From Hyphomicrobiales bacterium (GTDB lineage Bacteria > Pseudomonadota > Alphaproteobacteria > Rhizobiales > Beijerinckiaceae), in assembly GCA_004144595.1 (NCBI GenBank), contig SEEM01000002.1:85545-149544 (forward strand): a DNA stretch of 64,000 bases. Direction: 5' to 3'. The translations under genes and the position numbers were made by a program. Position 1 is the first letter of the stretch; each line of letters begins with the position of its first letter. Under the pieces are notes generated by a model. That model had not been told where the DNA came from, ran no database searches, and was given only the letters and a program-made list of their open reading frames with translations. Of this stretch, positions 42,034-51,758 are shown piece after piece.

Positions 42034-43629
42034 TTACGGCGTCGCGACATACCCATCACGGCGCGGGTCGGCGGCGCCGGTGAACACCCCGGTAGCGGGA
42101 TCGACCGCCACCGCCTGCATGCCGCCGCAACGCATCGTCCAGCCGACATCGAAGGCGCGCGCCTCGTGCCCGCGCTTGACCAGCTCGGCGATCGTCTCCG
42201 GCGTGATCCGGTTCTCGATCTCGACGAGGCGGCCGTCCCACAGGCGGGCGCGGGGCGCCTCGATCGCCTCCTGAAGCGTCAGCCCGTAGACGAGATGCTG
42301 GACCATGGCCTGCGCCTGCGTCTGCATGATGCCGTAGCTGCCGGGCGTGCCGAGCGCGAGCACCGGTTTGCCGTCGCGGGTGGAGAGCGAGGGCGACATG
42401 CACATCGGCAGTTCGTCGCCGGGCTTGGAGCGGTTCGGGCTGCCGGGCTGGACATCGGCCCAATACAGGAAATTGTTGAAGCAAAGCCCGGTGCCCGGCA
42501 CCACGACGCCGCTGCCGAAGGGGCTGCCGAGGCTCTGCGTGATGCAGATCAGGTTGCCCTCGCTGTCGGCGATCGAGAGCGAGGTCGTGTGTGCCGGGTC
42601 TTCCTGGTCCTGCGGCACCCATTGCTCGGTCGGCCCCGTCACCGGCTTTCCGTCGGTGAGGCGCTGGCGCAATCGCGCGACGGACGCGTCCGACATGATC
42701 TCGGCGAGCTTCTCAGGCGAGGGGTTGTTATGGGCGATGCGCTCGCCTGCGGCGAGGCGAATGGCGCGATAGACGAGGTCGAGATGATCCGCCCCATCCC
42801 GCGGCTTGGACGCGAGATCGACCCCGTCGAGCAGCTTGAGCGTCAGCAGGAACTGGAAGCCCTCGCAGGGCGGTGGCGGCACATGCACCGACAGCCCCTT
42901 GAAGTTCGCTGCCATCGGCTCGCGCCAGACCATCTTCACCGCGGCGAGATCGGCCATTGTCAGCGAGCCGCCGAGCGCCTGCAGATGAGCAATGACTTTT
43001 TCGCCGAGCGCGCCGCGATAGAAGTGGTCCGGCCCCTTCGCGGCGATCTCGCTCAGCGTGTTCGCGAGGTCCGACTGCACGAGCACGGAGCCGAGATGCA
43101 TCGCGCCGTTGGGCTGGTAATTCTTGGCCCAGGCCGGATAGAGCGCCGGAATCTTCTCCAGCAGCGGGTCGTTCTCCTCGAACTCCGCCGCGCCGAACTC
43201 GGCGAGCGCGAACCCGTCCCGCGCCAGCGCGATCGCCGGCGCGAAGACCTCGGCCAGCGACTTGCGGCCATAGGTCTTCACCAGCTCGCACCAGCCGGCG
43301 AGATTGCCCGGCGAGGCGACGGCGAGCGCGCCGCGCTCGAGGTCGGTGCGCTGGCTGAAGCGATCGGCCGGGAAGCTCGCGGGGATCGGCGGCACGAAAT
43401 CGAGCACCCGCACCCGCTTCTCGGCGGCGACCCACATCGTCGAAAGGCCCATGCCGGCAAGCCCCGACATGAAGGGCTCGACCACGTTGAGAGCGGCGGC
43501 GGTTGCGGCAGCGGCATCGAAGGCATTGCCGCCCTGCGCCAGCAGCTTCGCGCCGGCCTGCGCCGCCAAGGGATGGGCCGCGGCGACCATGCCGTGGCGG
43601 GAGGTCATGGTGGGGCGGCGGCCGTGCAT
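42034..43629 (-). CDS. ggt: gamma-glutamyltransferase family protein
   Basis: A 531-residue enzyme of the gamma-glutamyltranspeptidase family, which cleaves and transfers gamma-glutamyl groups from glutathione and similar compounds and matures by cutting itself before a Thr. The predicted nucleophile is Thr348 in PAHTTSLSIADSEGN; the ligand segments ALAVASPGNLAGW and GSPFGSGVVVPGTG are present. No signal peptide is visible, so unlike the periplasmic E. coli enzyme it is probably cytoplasmic, as in many YwrD-like relatives, which may act on other gamma-glutamyl amides. The usual His after the Thr-Thr pair is Ser here. ATG start at 43629. Confidence 0.88.
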   Translation of the reverse strand: MHGRRPTMTSRHGMVAAAHPLAAQAGAKLLAQGGNAFDAAAATAAALNVVEPFMSGLAGMGLSTMWVAAEKRVRVLDFVPPIPASFPADRFSQRTDLERGALAVASPGNLAGWCELVKTYGRKSLAEVFAPAIALARDGFALAEFGAAEFEENDPLLEKIPALYPAWAKNYQPNGAMHLGSVLVQSDLANTLSEIAAKGPDHFYRGALGEKVIAHLQALGGSLTMADLAAVKMVWREPMAANFKGLSVHVPPPPCEGFQFLLTLKLLDGVDLASKPRDGADHLDLVYRAIRLAAGERIAHNNPSPEKLAEIMSDASVARLRQRLTDGKPVTGPTEQWVPQDQEDPAHTTSLSIADSEGNLICITQSLGSPFGSGVVVPGTGLCFNNFLYWADVQPGSPNRSKPGDELPMCMSPSLSTRDGKPVLALGTPGSYGIMQTQAQAMVQHLVYGLTLQEAIEAPRARLWDGRLVEIENRITPETIAELVKRGHEARAFDVGWTMRCGGMQAVAVDPATGVFTGAADPRRDGYVATP

Positions 43630-43682
43630 CTTCAGTTTCCTCCTCGTCGTCTTCTGGCGACGATCAGAGCACGAATCCGGCG

Positions 43683-44450
43683 CTAGAACAGGCTGCCTTG
43701 CCCGTCATCCGCGGGAGGCCGAGTCGCTTTGCGCGCATGGCGCTTCGGTTCCTCGGGAGCCTCCTCCTGCGGAAGCTCGGCCAGCGGCAACTGGATCTCC
43801 GCTGAGTCATTGGCGACCTTGTTGACGGCATTGCCGATGGCGACGACCTCCAGCAGGTCTTCCGGCGGTGGCCGCAGCAGGCGCCCGGTCTGCTCGGGGG
43901 TGGCCTGCGGATCGAGCCAGGCGTCATGGTCGCGGGGGTCGAGGATGATCGGGCTGCGGTGATGGATCGGGGCCATCGTGCCGTTGGCCGGCCCCGTCAT
44001 CATCGCGACCGTGTCGATTTCGGACCCGTCCGGCGAATGCCAGGTCTCCCACAGCCCGGCGAAGGCGAAGAGGCCACGATCGGGCTTGCGGAACAGGAAG
44101 GCCTCGCTGCGGGCCTGCTTGCCGGTGCCGCTGCGCCGCCATTCGTAGAAGGCATCGGCCGGCAGCAGGCAGCGCCGCCGCGTCAGGGCATTCCGGAAGG
44201 AGGGCTTCTCGGCGGCGCTCTCCATGCGGATATTGATGACGAGCGGGAAATCCTTTGGGTCCTTGACCCAACCTGGGATGAAACCCCAGCGCATCAGCAG
44301 GAATTGCGGCGCCCCGTCATGCGGCCGGACGACCGGCACCGGCTGCGTCGGCGCGATATTGTAGCGCGGCGGGAAATTCGGCTGCTCGCGATAGCCGAAG
44401 GTCTCGCGCATCGCCTCGGGGACCAGGGTGATCGCATAGCGTCCGCACAT
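43683..44450 (-). CDS. yedK: SOS response-associated peptidase family protein (YedK/HMCES)
   Basis: A 255-residue SRAP protein. The second residue is the conserved Cys (MCGRYAI), which after removal of Met forms a covalent DNA-protein crosslink with abasic sites in single-stranded DNA and protects them from breakage. Other conserved parts are YNIAPTQPVPVV (Asn), RMESAAEKPSFRNAL (Glu), RRCLLPADAFYEW and APIHHRSPIIL (His). The C-terminal 45 residues are Pro/Glu/Lys-rich. Start at the ATG at 44450 is dictated by the catalytic Cys2. I found no LexA-type GTTC-N7-GTTC site upstream. Confidence 0.95.
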   Translation of the reverse strand: MCGRYAITLVPEAMRETFGYREQPNFPPRYNIAPTQPVPVVRPHDGAPQFLLMRWGFIPGWVKDPKDFPLVINIRMESAAEKPSFRNALTRRRCLLPADAFYEWRRSGTGKQARSEAFLFRKPDRGLFAFAGLWETWHSPDGSEIDTVAMMTGPANGTMAPIHHRSPIILDPRDHDAWLDPQATPEQTGRLLRPPPEDLLEVVAIGNAVNKVANDSAEIQLPLAELPQEEAPEEPKRHARKATRPPADDGQGSLF

Positions 44451-44536
44451 GCCGCTGTTTACGTCGAGACGAGCGTTCGGAATCAACACTTTATTTGCGG
44501 TTGCACAAACATAGTCGCCCCGGTTTGGGGTAGCGG

Positions 44537-45037
44537 ATGAGCGTCATCGCGACGGAGAAGCTGGCTGGAACGGCGGCCGAACGGCTCGACGCCGCTCTCC
44601 ACCCGCGCCTGTCGACCGATTTTCTCAATCGCTACAGCGAAGCCCTGATGCTGATCGAGATGGTGGCGATGGATGAGACCCTCCTCGCCGATCTCCAGGC
44701 TTGGCAATCCGTTGGTTATCGCGAGCATTTCGCTGCATCGGCCCTGCGCTGCGCCGCTTCAGCGCTCGCTGCCTATGACGAACTGAACCCGAATCGGGCC
44801 AGGGCCTTTGACGAGGTCTGCCGCGCGATGACGCGTCTGGTGCGCACGGTGACCGCGCTTCTCGCGGAAACGCCGCCGCCATCGGAACTTCCGGAGATCG
44901 TCGAGATCGCCGGGGAGGCCCTGCGCCGGCAGATCGCCCGCGCGACCCAGTTCATCAACGCGAACGGCACGGTCGATATCGGGAAATGCGAGGATACGGC
45001 CTTGCAGGCCGAGATCGACGCCCTGCTCGCGCGTTGA
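44537..45037 (+). CDS. helical protein of unknown function
   Basis: A 166-residue cytoplasmic protein that I do not recognise. It is almost all helical in character: MIEMVAMDETLLADLQAWQSVGYREHF-like, RAFDEVCRAMTRLVRTVTALLAE and ALRRQIARATQFINANGTVDIG segments, with few Gly or Pro outside the linkers. One Cys (near residue 154) and two others occur and no metal motif is present. It could be a small helical adaptor. Start ATG at 44537, divergent from the yedK gene with 86 bases between; convergent with tlyA. Codon use fits the genome, so it is a resident gene. Confidence 0.75.
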   Translation: MSVIATEKLAGTAAERLDAALHPRLSTDFLNRYSEALMLIEMVAMDETLLADLQAWQSVGYREHFAASALRCAASALAAYDELNPNRARAFDEVCRAMTRLVRTVTALLAETPPPSELPEIVEIAGEALRRQIARATQFINANGTVDIGKCEDTALQAEIDALLAR

Positions 45038-45051
45038 CCGGGCTCAAGGTC

Positions 45052-45774
45052 TCAGCGCCGCGCTCCAACCAAGAATTCGCGATTGCCGTCGCCGCCCTCG
45101 ATCGGCGAGGGGATCGGCCCATCGACCGCAAAGCCGAGAGCCTTCAGCGCCGCGACGATCTCGTCGCAAACTTTTAACTGGATCGCCTCGTCACGGACGA
45201 TGCCCTTCTTGAGCGCGGCGCGGCCGGCCTCGAACTGAGGCTTGATCAGCGCGGCGATGCCGGCGGCAGGCGCTAGCAGGGCCGCGACCGCCGGCAGCAC
45301 CAGCCTGAGCGAGATGAAGCTGACGTCGATCGCGGCGAGGCCTGGCCGCTCGGGCAGGTCCTCGACCGCCAGGGTGCGGATATCCTGGCCCTCGAAGCTG
45401 GTCACGCGCGGGTCGGCACGCAGCGAGGCATGGAGCTGGTCGCGTCCGACATCGACGGCGACGACATGGCGCGCGCCGCGCTTCAAGAGCAGGTCGGTGA
45501 AGCCGCCGGTGGAGGAGCCGACATCGAGGCAGGCAAGCCCCTCCGGATCGAAGCCGAAGGCATCGAGCGCGCCGGCGAGCTTCAGGCCGCCGCGCGAAAC
45601 GTAAGGATGCGGCGCCTGCGCGGTCAGGTTCGCATCAGCAGCCACCATCTCCGAAGCCTTGCGTACGGTTGTGCCGTTCGCGGTGACGAGCCCGGCCGCG
45701 ATAGCGGCCTGCGCCCGAGCACGGCTTTCGAAGAAGCCGCGCTCGACGAGCAACTGGTCGGCGCGGCTCTTCAT
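45052..45774 (-). CDS. tlyA: TlyA family rRNA methyltransferase
   Basis: A 240-residue protein with an S4 RNA-binding domain at the front (about residues 5-60, ADQLLVERGFFESRARAQ) and a FtsJ-like SAM-binding domain with CLDVGSSTGGFTDLLLKRG. The K-D-K-E tetrad of 2'-O-methyltransferases is visible as Lys in YVSRGGLKL, Asp in AIDVSFISL, Lys in LIKPQFEAG and Glu in NREFLV. TlyA of Mycobacterium methylates 16S and 23S rRNA and its presence gives capreomycin sensitivity; the short forms may methylate only one. It sits 10 bases behind dxs, the usual alphaproteobacterial arrangement, so it is co-transcribed with it. Confidence 0.93.
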   Translation of the reverse strand: MKSRADQLLVERGFFESRARAQAAIAAGLVTANGTTVRKASEMVAADANLTAQAPHPYVSRGGLKLAGALDAFGFDPEGLACLDVGSSTGGFTDLLLKRGARHVVAVDVGRDQLHASLRADPRVTSFEGQDIRTLAVEDLPERPGLAAIDVSFISLRLVLPAVAALLAPAAGIAALIKPQFEAGRAALKKGIVRDEAIQLKVCDEIVAALKALGFAVDGPIPSPIEGGDGNREFLVGARR

Positions 45775-45784
45775 GCCGGAGCCG

Positions 45785-47695
45785 TCAGGCTAGCTTCATG
45801 GCACTGGGCCGGCCCAGCGCGGTCTCGACGGCCTTGACGATGCCGGCGGCGTCGAGCCCGGCGGCGGCATACATCGCGTCCGGCTTGTCGTGGTCCTGGA
45901 AGACGTCGGGCAGCGTCAGGCTCCGGACCTTGAGGCCGGCATCGAGCGCGCCGTTCTGCGCCAGCAGATGCAGGACATGGCTACCGAAACCGCCGATGGA
46001 GCCTTCCTCGACCGTGACGAGAACCTCGTGCTCGCGCGCAAGCTTCAGGACCAGCACCTCGTCGAGCGGCTTGGCGAAGCGCGCATCGGCAACCGTCGTC
46101 GACAGGCCGCGCTGCGCCAGCAGATCGGCGGCCTTCAAGGCTTCGCCGAGACGTGTCCCGAGCGAGAGCAGGGCGATCCGCGTGCCCTCGCGGACGATGC
46201 GGCCCTTGCCGATCGGGAGGGGCACGCCGACATCGGGAATCTCGACGCCGACGCCCTCGCCACGCGGGTAGCGCAGCGCGATCGGCCCATCGTCATAGGC
46301 GGTCGCGGTCGCGACCATATGCGTCAGCTCGGCCTCGTCGGCGGCGGCCATCACCACCATGCCCGGCAGGCAGGAGAGATAGGCGACGTCGAAGGAACCG
46401 GCATGCGTCGCGCCATCCGCACCCACCAGTCCCGCACGATCCAGCGCGAAGCGGACCGGCAGCTTCTGGATCGCCACGTCATGCACGATCTGGTCATAGG
46501 CGCGCTGCATGAAGGTCGAATAGATCGCGACGAAGGGCTTGTAGCCCTCGGTCGCCAGGCCGGCCGCGAAGGTCACCGCATGCTGCTCGGCGATGCCGAC
46601 ATCGAAGGTGCGGCCGGGGAATTCCTTGCCGAAGGAGTCGAGCCCGGTGCCGGACGGCATCGCGGCGGTCACGGCCACGACCTTGTCGTCCTCGCGCGCC
46701 TGCTTGATCAGCGCGCTGGCGAAGACATTGGTGTAGCTCGGCGCATTCGCCGGCGCCTTGGCCTGCATGCCGGTGACGGGGTCGAACTTGACGACGGCAT
46801 GATACTTGTCGGCCGTCGCCTCGGCGGGCGCATAGCCCTTGCCCTTTTGCGTCACGACATGGACGAGGATCGGCCCGCTCTCGGCATCGCGGACATTGCG
46901 CAGAACCGGCAGCAGATGGTCGAGGTTATGCCCGTCGATCGGCCCGACATAGTAGAAGCCGAGCTCCTCGAACATCGTCCCGCCGGTCCAGAAGCCTCGG
47001 GCATATTCCTCGGTGCGCTTCGCCTTGTCGTGGAAGAAGCGCGGCAGCTTTTCGGCGAGTTGCTTGGCGACCTCGCGGATAGAGCGATAGGTCCGCCCCG
47101 AGACGAGGCGCGCGAGATAGGCCGACATCGCGCCCACCGGCGGGGCGATCGACATGTCGTTGTCGTTGAGGATGACGATCAACCGCGAGCCGAGCGCACC
47201 GGCATTGTTCATCGCCTCATAAGCCATGCCGGCCGACATCGCGCCATCGCCGATCACGGCGATGACGTTGTTGCGTCCGCCCGCAAGATCGCGCCCGACC
47301 GCCATGCCGAGCCCGGCCGAGATCGAGGTCGACGAATGCGCCGCGCCGAACGGGTCGTAATCGCTCTCGCTGCGCTTGGTGAAGCCGGAGAGCCCGCCCG
47401 GCTGGCGCAAGCTCCGGATACGCTCGCGCCGCCCGGTCAGGATCTTGTGCGGATAGGCCTGATGGCCGACATCCCAGATCAGCCGGTCGCGTGGTGTATC
47501 GAAGACATGATGCAGCGCCACGGTGAGCTCGACCACGCCTAAGCCCGCGCCGAGATGGCCGCCGGTAACGGAGACGACGTCGATCGTCTCGAGCCTGAGT
47601 TCGTCGGCGAGCTGGCGCAGCTTTGCGTCGTCGAGAGCCCGCAGATCGGCGGGGTCGTGGATTGTGTCGAGGAGCGGCGTGGCGGGACGGGGCAC
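45785..47695 (-). CDS. dxs: 1-deoxy-D-xylulose-5-phosphate synthase
   Basis: A 636-residue thiamine-diphosphate enzyme, first step of the non-mevalonate isoprenoid pathway: pyruvate plus glyceraldehyde-3-phosphate to DXP. The N-terminal domain shows [35 protein letters not shown] and the ThDP site [18 protein letters not shown]; the second domain has [23 protein letters not shown] and the C-terminal domain [13 protein letters not shown]. The start is a GTG at 47695. It is followed by tlyA and probably shares a transcript. It also feeds thiamine and pyridoxal synthesis. Confidence 0.96.
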   Translation of the reverse strand: MPRPATPLLDTIHDPADLRALDDAKLRQLADELRLETIDVVSVTGGHLGAGLGVVELTVALHHVFDTPRDRLIWDVGHQAYPHKILTGRRERIRSLRQPGGLSGFTKRSESDYDPFGAAHSSTSISAGLGMAVGRDLAGGRNNVIAVIGDGAMSAGMAYEAMNNAGALGSRLIVILNDNDMSIAPPVGAMSAYLARLVSGRTYRSIREVAKQLAEKLPRFFHDKAKRTEEYARGFWTGGTMFEELGFYYVGPIDGHNLDHLLPVLRNVRDAESGPILVHVVTQKGKGYAPAEATADKYHAVVKFDPVTGMQAKAPANAPSYTNVFASALIKQAREDDKVVAVTAAMPSGTGLDSFGKEFPGRTFDVGIAEQHAVTFAAGLATEGYKPFVAIYSTFMQRAYDQIVHDVAIQKLPVRFALDRAGLVGADGATHAGSFDVAYLSCLPGMVVMAAADEAELTHMVATATAYDDGPIALRYPRGEGVGVEIPDVGVPLPIGKGRIVREGTRIALLSLGTRLGEALKAADLLAQRGLSTTVADARFAKPLDEVLVLKLAREHEVLVTVEEGSIGGFGSHVLHLLAQNGALDAGLKVRSLTLPDVFQDHDKPDAMYAAAGLDAAGIVKAVETALGRPSAMKLA

Positions 47696-47873
47696 GAGGC
47701 TGTCTGATCCTTCGCTGGGATGCCCTCGGAAATAGAGCCTGCGCGGCGCGCTGGCAAACGCAGTTGCGGTCCGGCCGGCAGAGGGCAGGCGCCCGGCTTG
47801 CCACGAAACGGGTGGTTCCCGTGGCGGCAGGGCGTTTCAGTGCGCTGACGACTGCTTCCGGGGACGCCAGGTC

Positions 47874-49103
47874 ATGCAACCGACCGATATCACGCCATTG
47901 CCGACGGCATTTCGCCGCATCGGCTGGTCCAATCTCTTCGCCCAGTTCTCGGAGCAGATCGCGCTCGCCGCGGCGCCCCTGGCGGCTGTTCTCCTGCTCG
48001 CGGCCGGGCCGGCCGAGACCGGCTGGCTCCAGACGGCGCAGACCCTGCCGTTCCTCCTCTTGTCGATTCCCGCCGGTTTGATGGTCGATCGGGCTTCCCG
48101 GCGCCGCCTCATGGTCGGCACCGAGGCGTTGCGGGCGGTGTCCCTGCTGGCGATCCCGCTGCTGCTCGCCTTTGGCAGCCTCAACCTGACCTGGCTCGCC
48201 CTGATCGGTGCGCTCGGGGCCATCGGTACGGTCTGCTACAGCGTCGCGGCACCAGCCTTCGTTCCCTCGGTCGTGCCGCGCGCCCAATTGGCCGATGCCA
48301 ATCGCTGGCTGGAACTGGCCCGCAGCGCCTCTTATGCCGGCGGCCCGGCGCTGGGCGGGGCGCTCGTCGGCTGGATCGGCGTCTCCACCGCCTATGGCCT
48401 TGCGGCCGGGCTCTCGATTCTCGCCGCGATGCTGCTCGCCGGTCTGCCGAAGGACGAGGCGCCGTCAGGCCCGCGCCGCGACCTGCTTGACGATCTCAAG
48501 GAGGGCGCCCGCTTCGTCGCCGGCCACGACCTGCTCAGGCCGATCCTGATGACGGCAGTGTTCTTCAACGTCTCCTGGTTCGTCTTCCAGGCGATCTATG
48601 TCGCCTATGCCGTCCAGAATCTGGGCCTGACCGCCACGCAAGTCGGCCTGACGCTCGGCATCTACGGTGCGGGGATGATCGTCGGCGCGGTGCTTGCTCC
48701 GGCCATCGCGAAGCAGGTCACGTTCGGGACGCTGATTCTGCTCGGGCCGTTCGCGGGGCTTTGCGCGGCTGGCGTGATGTTCGCGACGCTCTGGCTGCCC
48801 TCGGTCTATCTGGTCGCCACGAGCTTCTTCCTGTTCGGCGTCGGGCCGATTCTCTGGACGATCGCGACGATGACATTGCGCCAGGCGGTGACGCCCAACG
48901 CGATGCTCGGCCGCGTCTCCGCACTGATCATGACGGCGACCTTCGGCGCCCGGCCGATCGGCGCCGCGATCGGCGCCACCGTTGCGGCGCATCTCGGCAT
49001 CGCCGCCTGCCTCGCGCTGGCGACAGCAGGTTTCCTGATCCAATTGCTCCTGATCGGCTTCTCGCGGGTGCCGAAGCTGCGGGATATCTCCGAGGCCGCC
49101 TGA
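47874..49103 (+). CDS. MFS transporter, EntS-like
   Basis: A 409-residue carrier with about 12 membrane segments of the MFS_3 group, which includes the enterobactin exporter EntS. Motif A is GLMVDRASRRRLMVG after segment 2, and SVVPRAQLADANRWLELARS and GGPALGGALVGWIG mark the group. The exported compound is unknown; such genes next to no siderophore cluster often serve drug or metabolite efflux. ATG start at 47874; the gene is divergent from dxs and convergent with the pirin gene. Confidence 0.85.
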   Translation: MQPTDITPLPTAFRRIGWSNLFAQFSEQIALAAAPLAAVLLLAAGPAETGWLQTAQTLPFLLLSIPAGLMVDRASRRRLMVGTEALRAVSLLAIPLLLAFGSLNLTWLALIGALGAIGTVCYSVAAPAFVPSVVPRAQLADANRWLELARSASYAGGPALGGALVGWIGVSTAYGLAAGLSILAAMLLAGLPKDEAPSGPRRDLLDDLKEGARFVAGHDLLRPILMTAVFFNVSWFVFQAIYVAYAVQNLGLTATQVGLTLGIYGAGMIVGAVLAPAIAKQVTFGTLILLGPFAGLCAAGVMFATLWLPSVYLVATSFFLFGVGPILWTIATMTLRQAVTPNAMLGRVSALIMTATFGARPIGAAIGATVAAHLGIAACLALATAGFLIQLLLIGFSRVPKLRDISEAA

Positions 49104-49109
49104 GTCGGC

Positions 49110-50030
49110 TCAGCCCTCCGGCAGCGGGATGAACTCGCTCTCGTCGCCGGGCACGGTGTCGAAGCGGCCGGTTTTCCACTCGTGCTTGGCCTGCTCGATC
49201 CGCTCCTTGGAGGATGAGACGAAATTCCACCAGATGTTGCGCGGGCCGTCCATCGGCTCGCCGCCGACGATCATCACGCGGGCCTGGTCGATCGCGAGGA
49301 TCGAGATGCGGTCGCCCGGCTTGAACACGAGGAGCTGGCCGGCGCCGAATTCTTCGCCTGCGATGTCGACCTTGCCGGAGACGATATAGATCGCGCGCTC
49401 GTCGTAATCGGGGTCGAGTGGCAGGATCGCGCCGGGCGAGAGCACCGCCTCGGCATAGAGCGCATCCCACGGGAATTTCACCGGGGAGGTCTGGCCATAG
49501 GCCGAGCCCATGATCAGGCTGATGCGCTTGCCGCCCTCGACGATGCGCGGCAGGTCCTGGGCACCGTGATGGGTGAACTCGGGCGCGACCTCCTCATGCG
49601 TCTTCGGCAGGGCGAGCCAGGCCTGGATGCCGTAGAGCTTCGGGCCCGTGGCGCGGGCTTCCATACCGGTACGTTCGGAATGGACGATGCCGCGCCCCGC
49701 CGTCATCAGGTTCACCGCGCCCGGCTTGATCGCGAGCGCCGTGCCGAGCGAGTCGCGGTGCATGATCTCGCCGTCGAAGAGATAGGTCACGGTCGAGAGC
49801 CCGATATGCGGGTGCGGGCGCACGTCCAGCCCCTCGCCGAGATGGAACTCGGCAGGGCCCATCTGGTCGAAGAAGATGAAGGGACCGACCATTCGCTGGC
49901 CGATCGCCGGCAAGGCCCGGCGGACCTGGAAGCCGCCGAGGTCGTGGGAGCGGGGGACGATCACCCTCTCGATCGCCTCGCAGGAGCGGGCATCGCCCGG
50001 GATCGGATCGTCTGCGGGGAGTTGCGACAT
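49110..50030 (-). CDS. pirin family protein
   Basis: A 306-residue bicupin. The N-terminal cupin shows the metal ligands HPHIGLSTVTYLFDGEIMHRDS with the later His-Ser-Glu-Arg (HSERT) containing the fourth ligand; the C-terminal cupin carries AIYIVSGKVDIAGEEF. The related YhhW of E. coli is a quercetinase, and other pirins bind regulatory proteins, so both enzyme and partner roles are possible. The ATG at 50030 lies seven bases after a perfect AAGGAGG. Downstream it converges with the MFS gene. Confidence 0.92.
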   Translation of the reverse strand: MSQLPADDPIPGDARSCEAIERVIVPRSHDLGGFQVRRALPAIGQRMVGPFIFFDQMGPAEFHLGEGLDVRPHPHIGLSTVTYLFDGEIMHRDSLGTALAIKPGAVNLMTAGRGIVHSERTGMEARATGPKLYGIQAWLALPKTHEEVAPEFTHHGAQDLPRIVEGGKRISLIMGSAYGQTSPVKFPWDALYAEAVLSPGAILPLDPDYDERAIYIVSGKVDIAGEEFGAGQLLVFKPGDRISILAIDQARVMIVGGEPMDGPRNIWWNFVSSSKERIEQAKHEWKTGRFDTVPGDESEFIPLPEG

Positions 50031-50194
50031 GGTGGCCTCCTTGGTCGAGGCTGAATCTGACCCCGCGGCGGCCGGCAGGCAAGCGCCGGATCGCAACCGG
50101 GCTCTGGCAGAAATGCAATGCCGCGACACCTGGGGCGCCGCGGCGTTGCGTATTGATCTTGCCGTCGCGGCGAGGAGGGCGCCGCCGAGTCGGT

Positions 50195-50452
50195 TCAGTT
50201 CTCAACGTCGAGCGGGACCGCGCCCGTGGGCTTGCCGTCGGCTCCGAGCGTGATGCGCTCGATCCGGGCTTCCGCCTGCTTAAGCAGGGCATCGCAGCGC
50301 GCCTTCAGCGCTTCGCCGCGGGTATAGATCGCGATCGATTCCTCAAGTGGCACGTCGCCGCGCTCCAGCCGGGCGACGATGCCTTCGAGTTCTTTCATCG
50401 CTGCCTCGAAGGGCAGGGCGGCGACATCGGCGTTGGTCTTCTCTTCGCTCAC
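50195..50452 (-). CDS. xseB: exodeoxyribonuclease VII small subunit
   Basis: An 85-residue helical protein that joins several copies to one XseA to make exonuclease VII, which degrades single-stranded DNA. The signature [21 protein letters not shown] (in two parts) followed by [30 protein letters not shown] is clear. Start is GTG. In many alphaproteobacteria xseB lies just upstream of dxs; here it is about 2.5 kb away, with an MFS and a pirin gene between, all on mixed strands, so that link is broken. XseA is not in the window. Confidence 0.95.
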   Translation of the reverse strand: MSEEKTNADVAALPFEAAMKELEGIVARLERGDVPLEESIAIYTRGEALKARCDALLKQAEARIERITLGADGKPTGAVPLDVEN

Positions 50453-50527
50453 GGGCTGATTCCTCTTTGTCGTGAGCTTATCGGCCGGAGCGTGCCCGGC
50501 CGCAACCCGGTTCGCGGCGAGCCTGCG

Positions 50528-50998
50528 TCAGACCGGAAGGGCGGAGGTCTTCTTGATCGTGCGCAGCGTCAGCGTCGATTGCACGCGGGTCACGCCCGGC
50601 AATTGCGTGATGATGTCGGTGTGGATGCGCTCGAAATCGGCGCTGTCGCGATAGATCACTCGCATCAGGTAGTCATGCGCGCCGGCCAGCAGATGGCATT
50701 CGAGAATCTCGGGCAGGCTCTGCACCGCCTGCTCGAAGCTCTCCAGCGAGGCGCGGCCCTGCTGGTCGAGTGTGACGAAGACGAAGGCCGTACCGGGGAA
50801 GCCCGCGATCTTGTCGTCGAGCATCATCGCATAGCCGCGGATCAGGCCGCTTTCCTCGAGCTGGCGCACGCGGCGCAGGCAGGCCGAGGGCGAGAGATGC
50901 ACCTTCTCGGCGAGGTCGGAATTGGTGATACGCCCGTCCTGCTGGAGAATCCGCAGGATGGAGCGGTCGCGCGAGTCGAGCTCGATCGTCATGGCCAC
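50528..50998 (-). CDS. Lrp/AsnC family transcriptional regulator
   Basis: A 156-residue regulator with an N-terminal helix-turn-helix (about residues 8-58: DSRDRSILRILQQDGRITNSDLAEKV) and a C-terminal RAM/AsnC ligand domain (about 68-150) that normally binds amino acids. The target genes are unknown; no amino acid gene adjoins it. The start GTG at 50998 is favoured because GGAGGT lies seven bases before it, while the ATG two codons later would be 13 bases away. It is followed after 75 bases by xseB on the same strand. The 142-base upstream gap shows no clear motif. Confidence 0.93.
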   Translation of the reverse strand: MAMTIELDSRDRSILRILQQDGRITNSDLAEKVHLSPSACLRRVRQLEESGLIRGYAMMLDDKIAGFPGTAFVFVTLDQQGRASLESFEQAVQSLPEILECHLLAGAHDYLMRVIYRDSADFERIHTDIITQLPGVTRVQSTLTLRTIKKTSALPV

Positions 50999-51140
50999 AG
51001 TGAAGACCTCCCGCGCGATGCATCGTCGCAAAATTAACGCGATGCAAGCAATCTTCTGCAGCGATCCTGCGCAAGTGCCGTAGCATTCACAGCGCTGACC
51101 GAGAAAACGCGCAGGAAACTGCACGTTCCAAGGCCGGAAT

Positions 51141-51653
51141 TCAGGCGAGCGGCATCGCGAAGGGTGTGCCCTCGAAAGCGTCCGCACCGCGCCCGATTCG
51201 TTCGACCGCGCGGGTCATCCGGCCACGCCGCCCGAGCGCGGCATCGGCCAGCGCGACCAGCCGGGCATTCGGCGTCGCCGAGGGAGCAGCGCTGCGCAGC
51301 GCATCCGCAACCTCGTCCTCGTCTCGCTCGGGGCCGAGGGTGCAGGCCGCGATATAGGCTGCCGCCGTCGAGCGGCTGATCCCGGCCCAGCAATGGATTA
51401 CCATCGGTTCCGCACGATCCCAGTCGCGTAGGAAGGTAAGCAGGCGGGCCATATGCTCCTGGCCTGCGAGGACATGGCCGTCCAGCGCCTGGCTGATGTC
51501 GGACATCCCCAGGAAGAGATGCCGCTCGGGCGTGATTCCCGCCGGTCGCGCAACCGTGGTGCCGACATTGATCAGCGTCACGAGATGCCGGGCGCGGACG
51601 GCCGCGACGGTCTCGCCTAGCCGAGACAGCGGGGAAACGTGAAGCGTGGACAA
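51141..51653 (-). CDS. small dual-specificity/tyrosine phosphatase-like protein
   Basis: A 170-residue protein with the phosphatase P-loop HCWAGISRSTA (residues near 86-96), that is C-x5-R with Cys and Arg in the right place. The general acid Asp may be that of MSDISQ. Bacterial proteins of this length belong to the tyrosine phosphatase superfamily and may act on phosphotyrosine or phosphoinositide-like substrates; the real one is not known. It is cytoplasmic, without signal peptide. The gene is divergent from the thioesterase gene and overlaps its leader region. Confidence 0.85.
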   Translation of the reverse strand: MSTLHVSPLSRLGETVAAVRARHLVTLINVGTTVARPAGITPERHLFLGMSDISQALDGHVLAGQEHMARLLTFLRDWDRAEPMVIHCWAGISRSTAAAYIAACTLGPERDEDEVADALRSAAPSATPNARLVALADAALGRRGRMTRAVERIGRGADAFEGTPFAMPLA

Positions 51654-51758
51654 GGGCGGGCTCCGTGGCGATGGGCAGATGATAGCATGATCGACAGTGC
51701 CGGCCTCTCCATGACATGGAGGCGCTGCCCCGATCGATCTCGCGCCGAAAAGCTCCCC

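Noticed and set aside
44451..44536. LexA-type SOS box in the yedK upstream region
   Set aside because: Only a single GTTC is present; the alphaproteobacterial GTTC-N7-GTTC pair is not formed.
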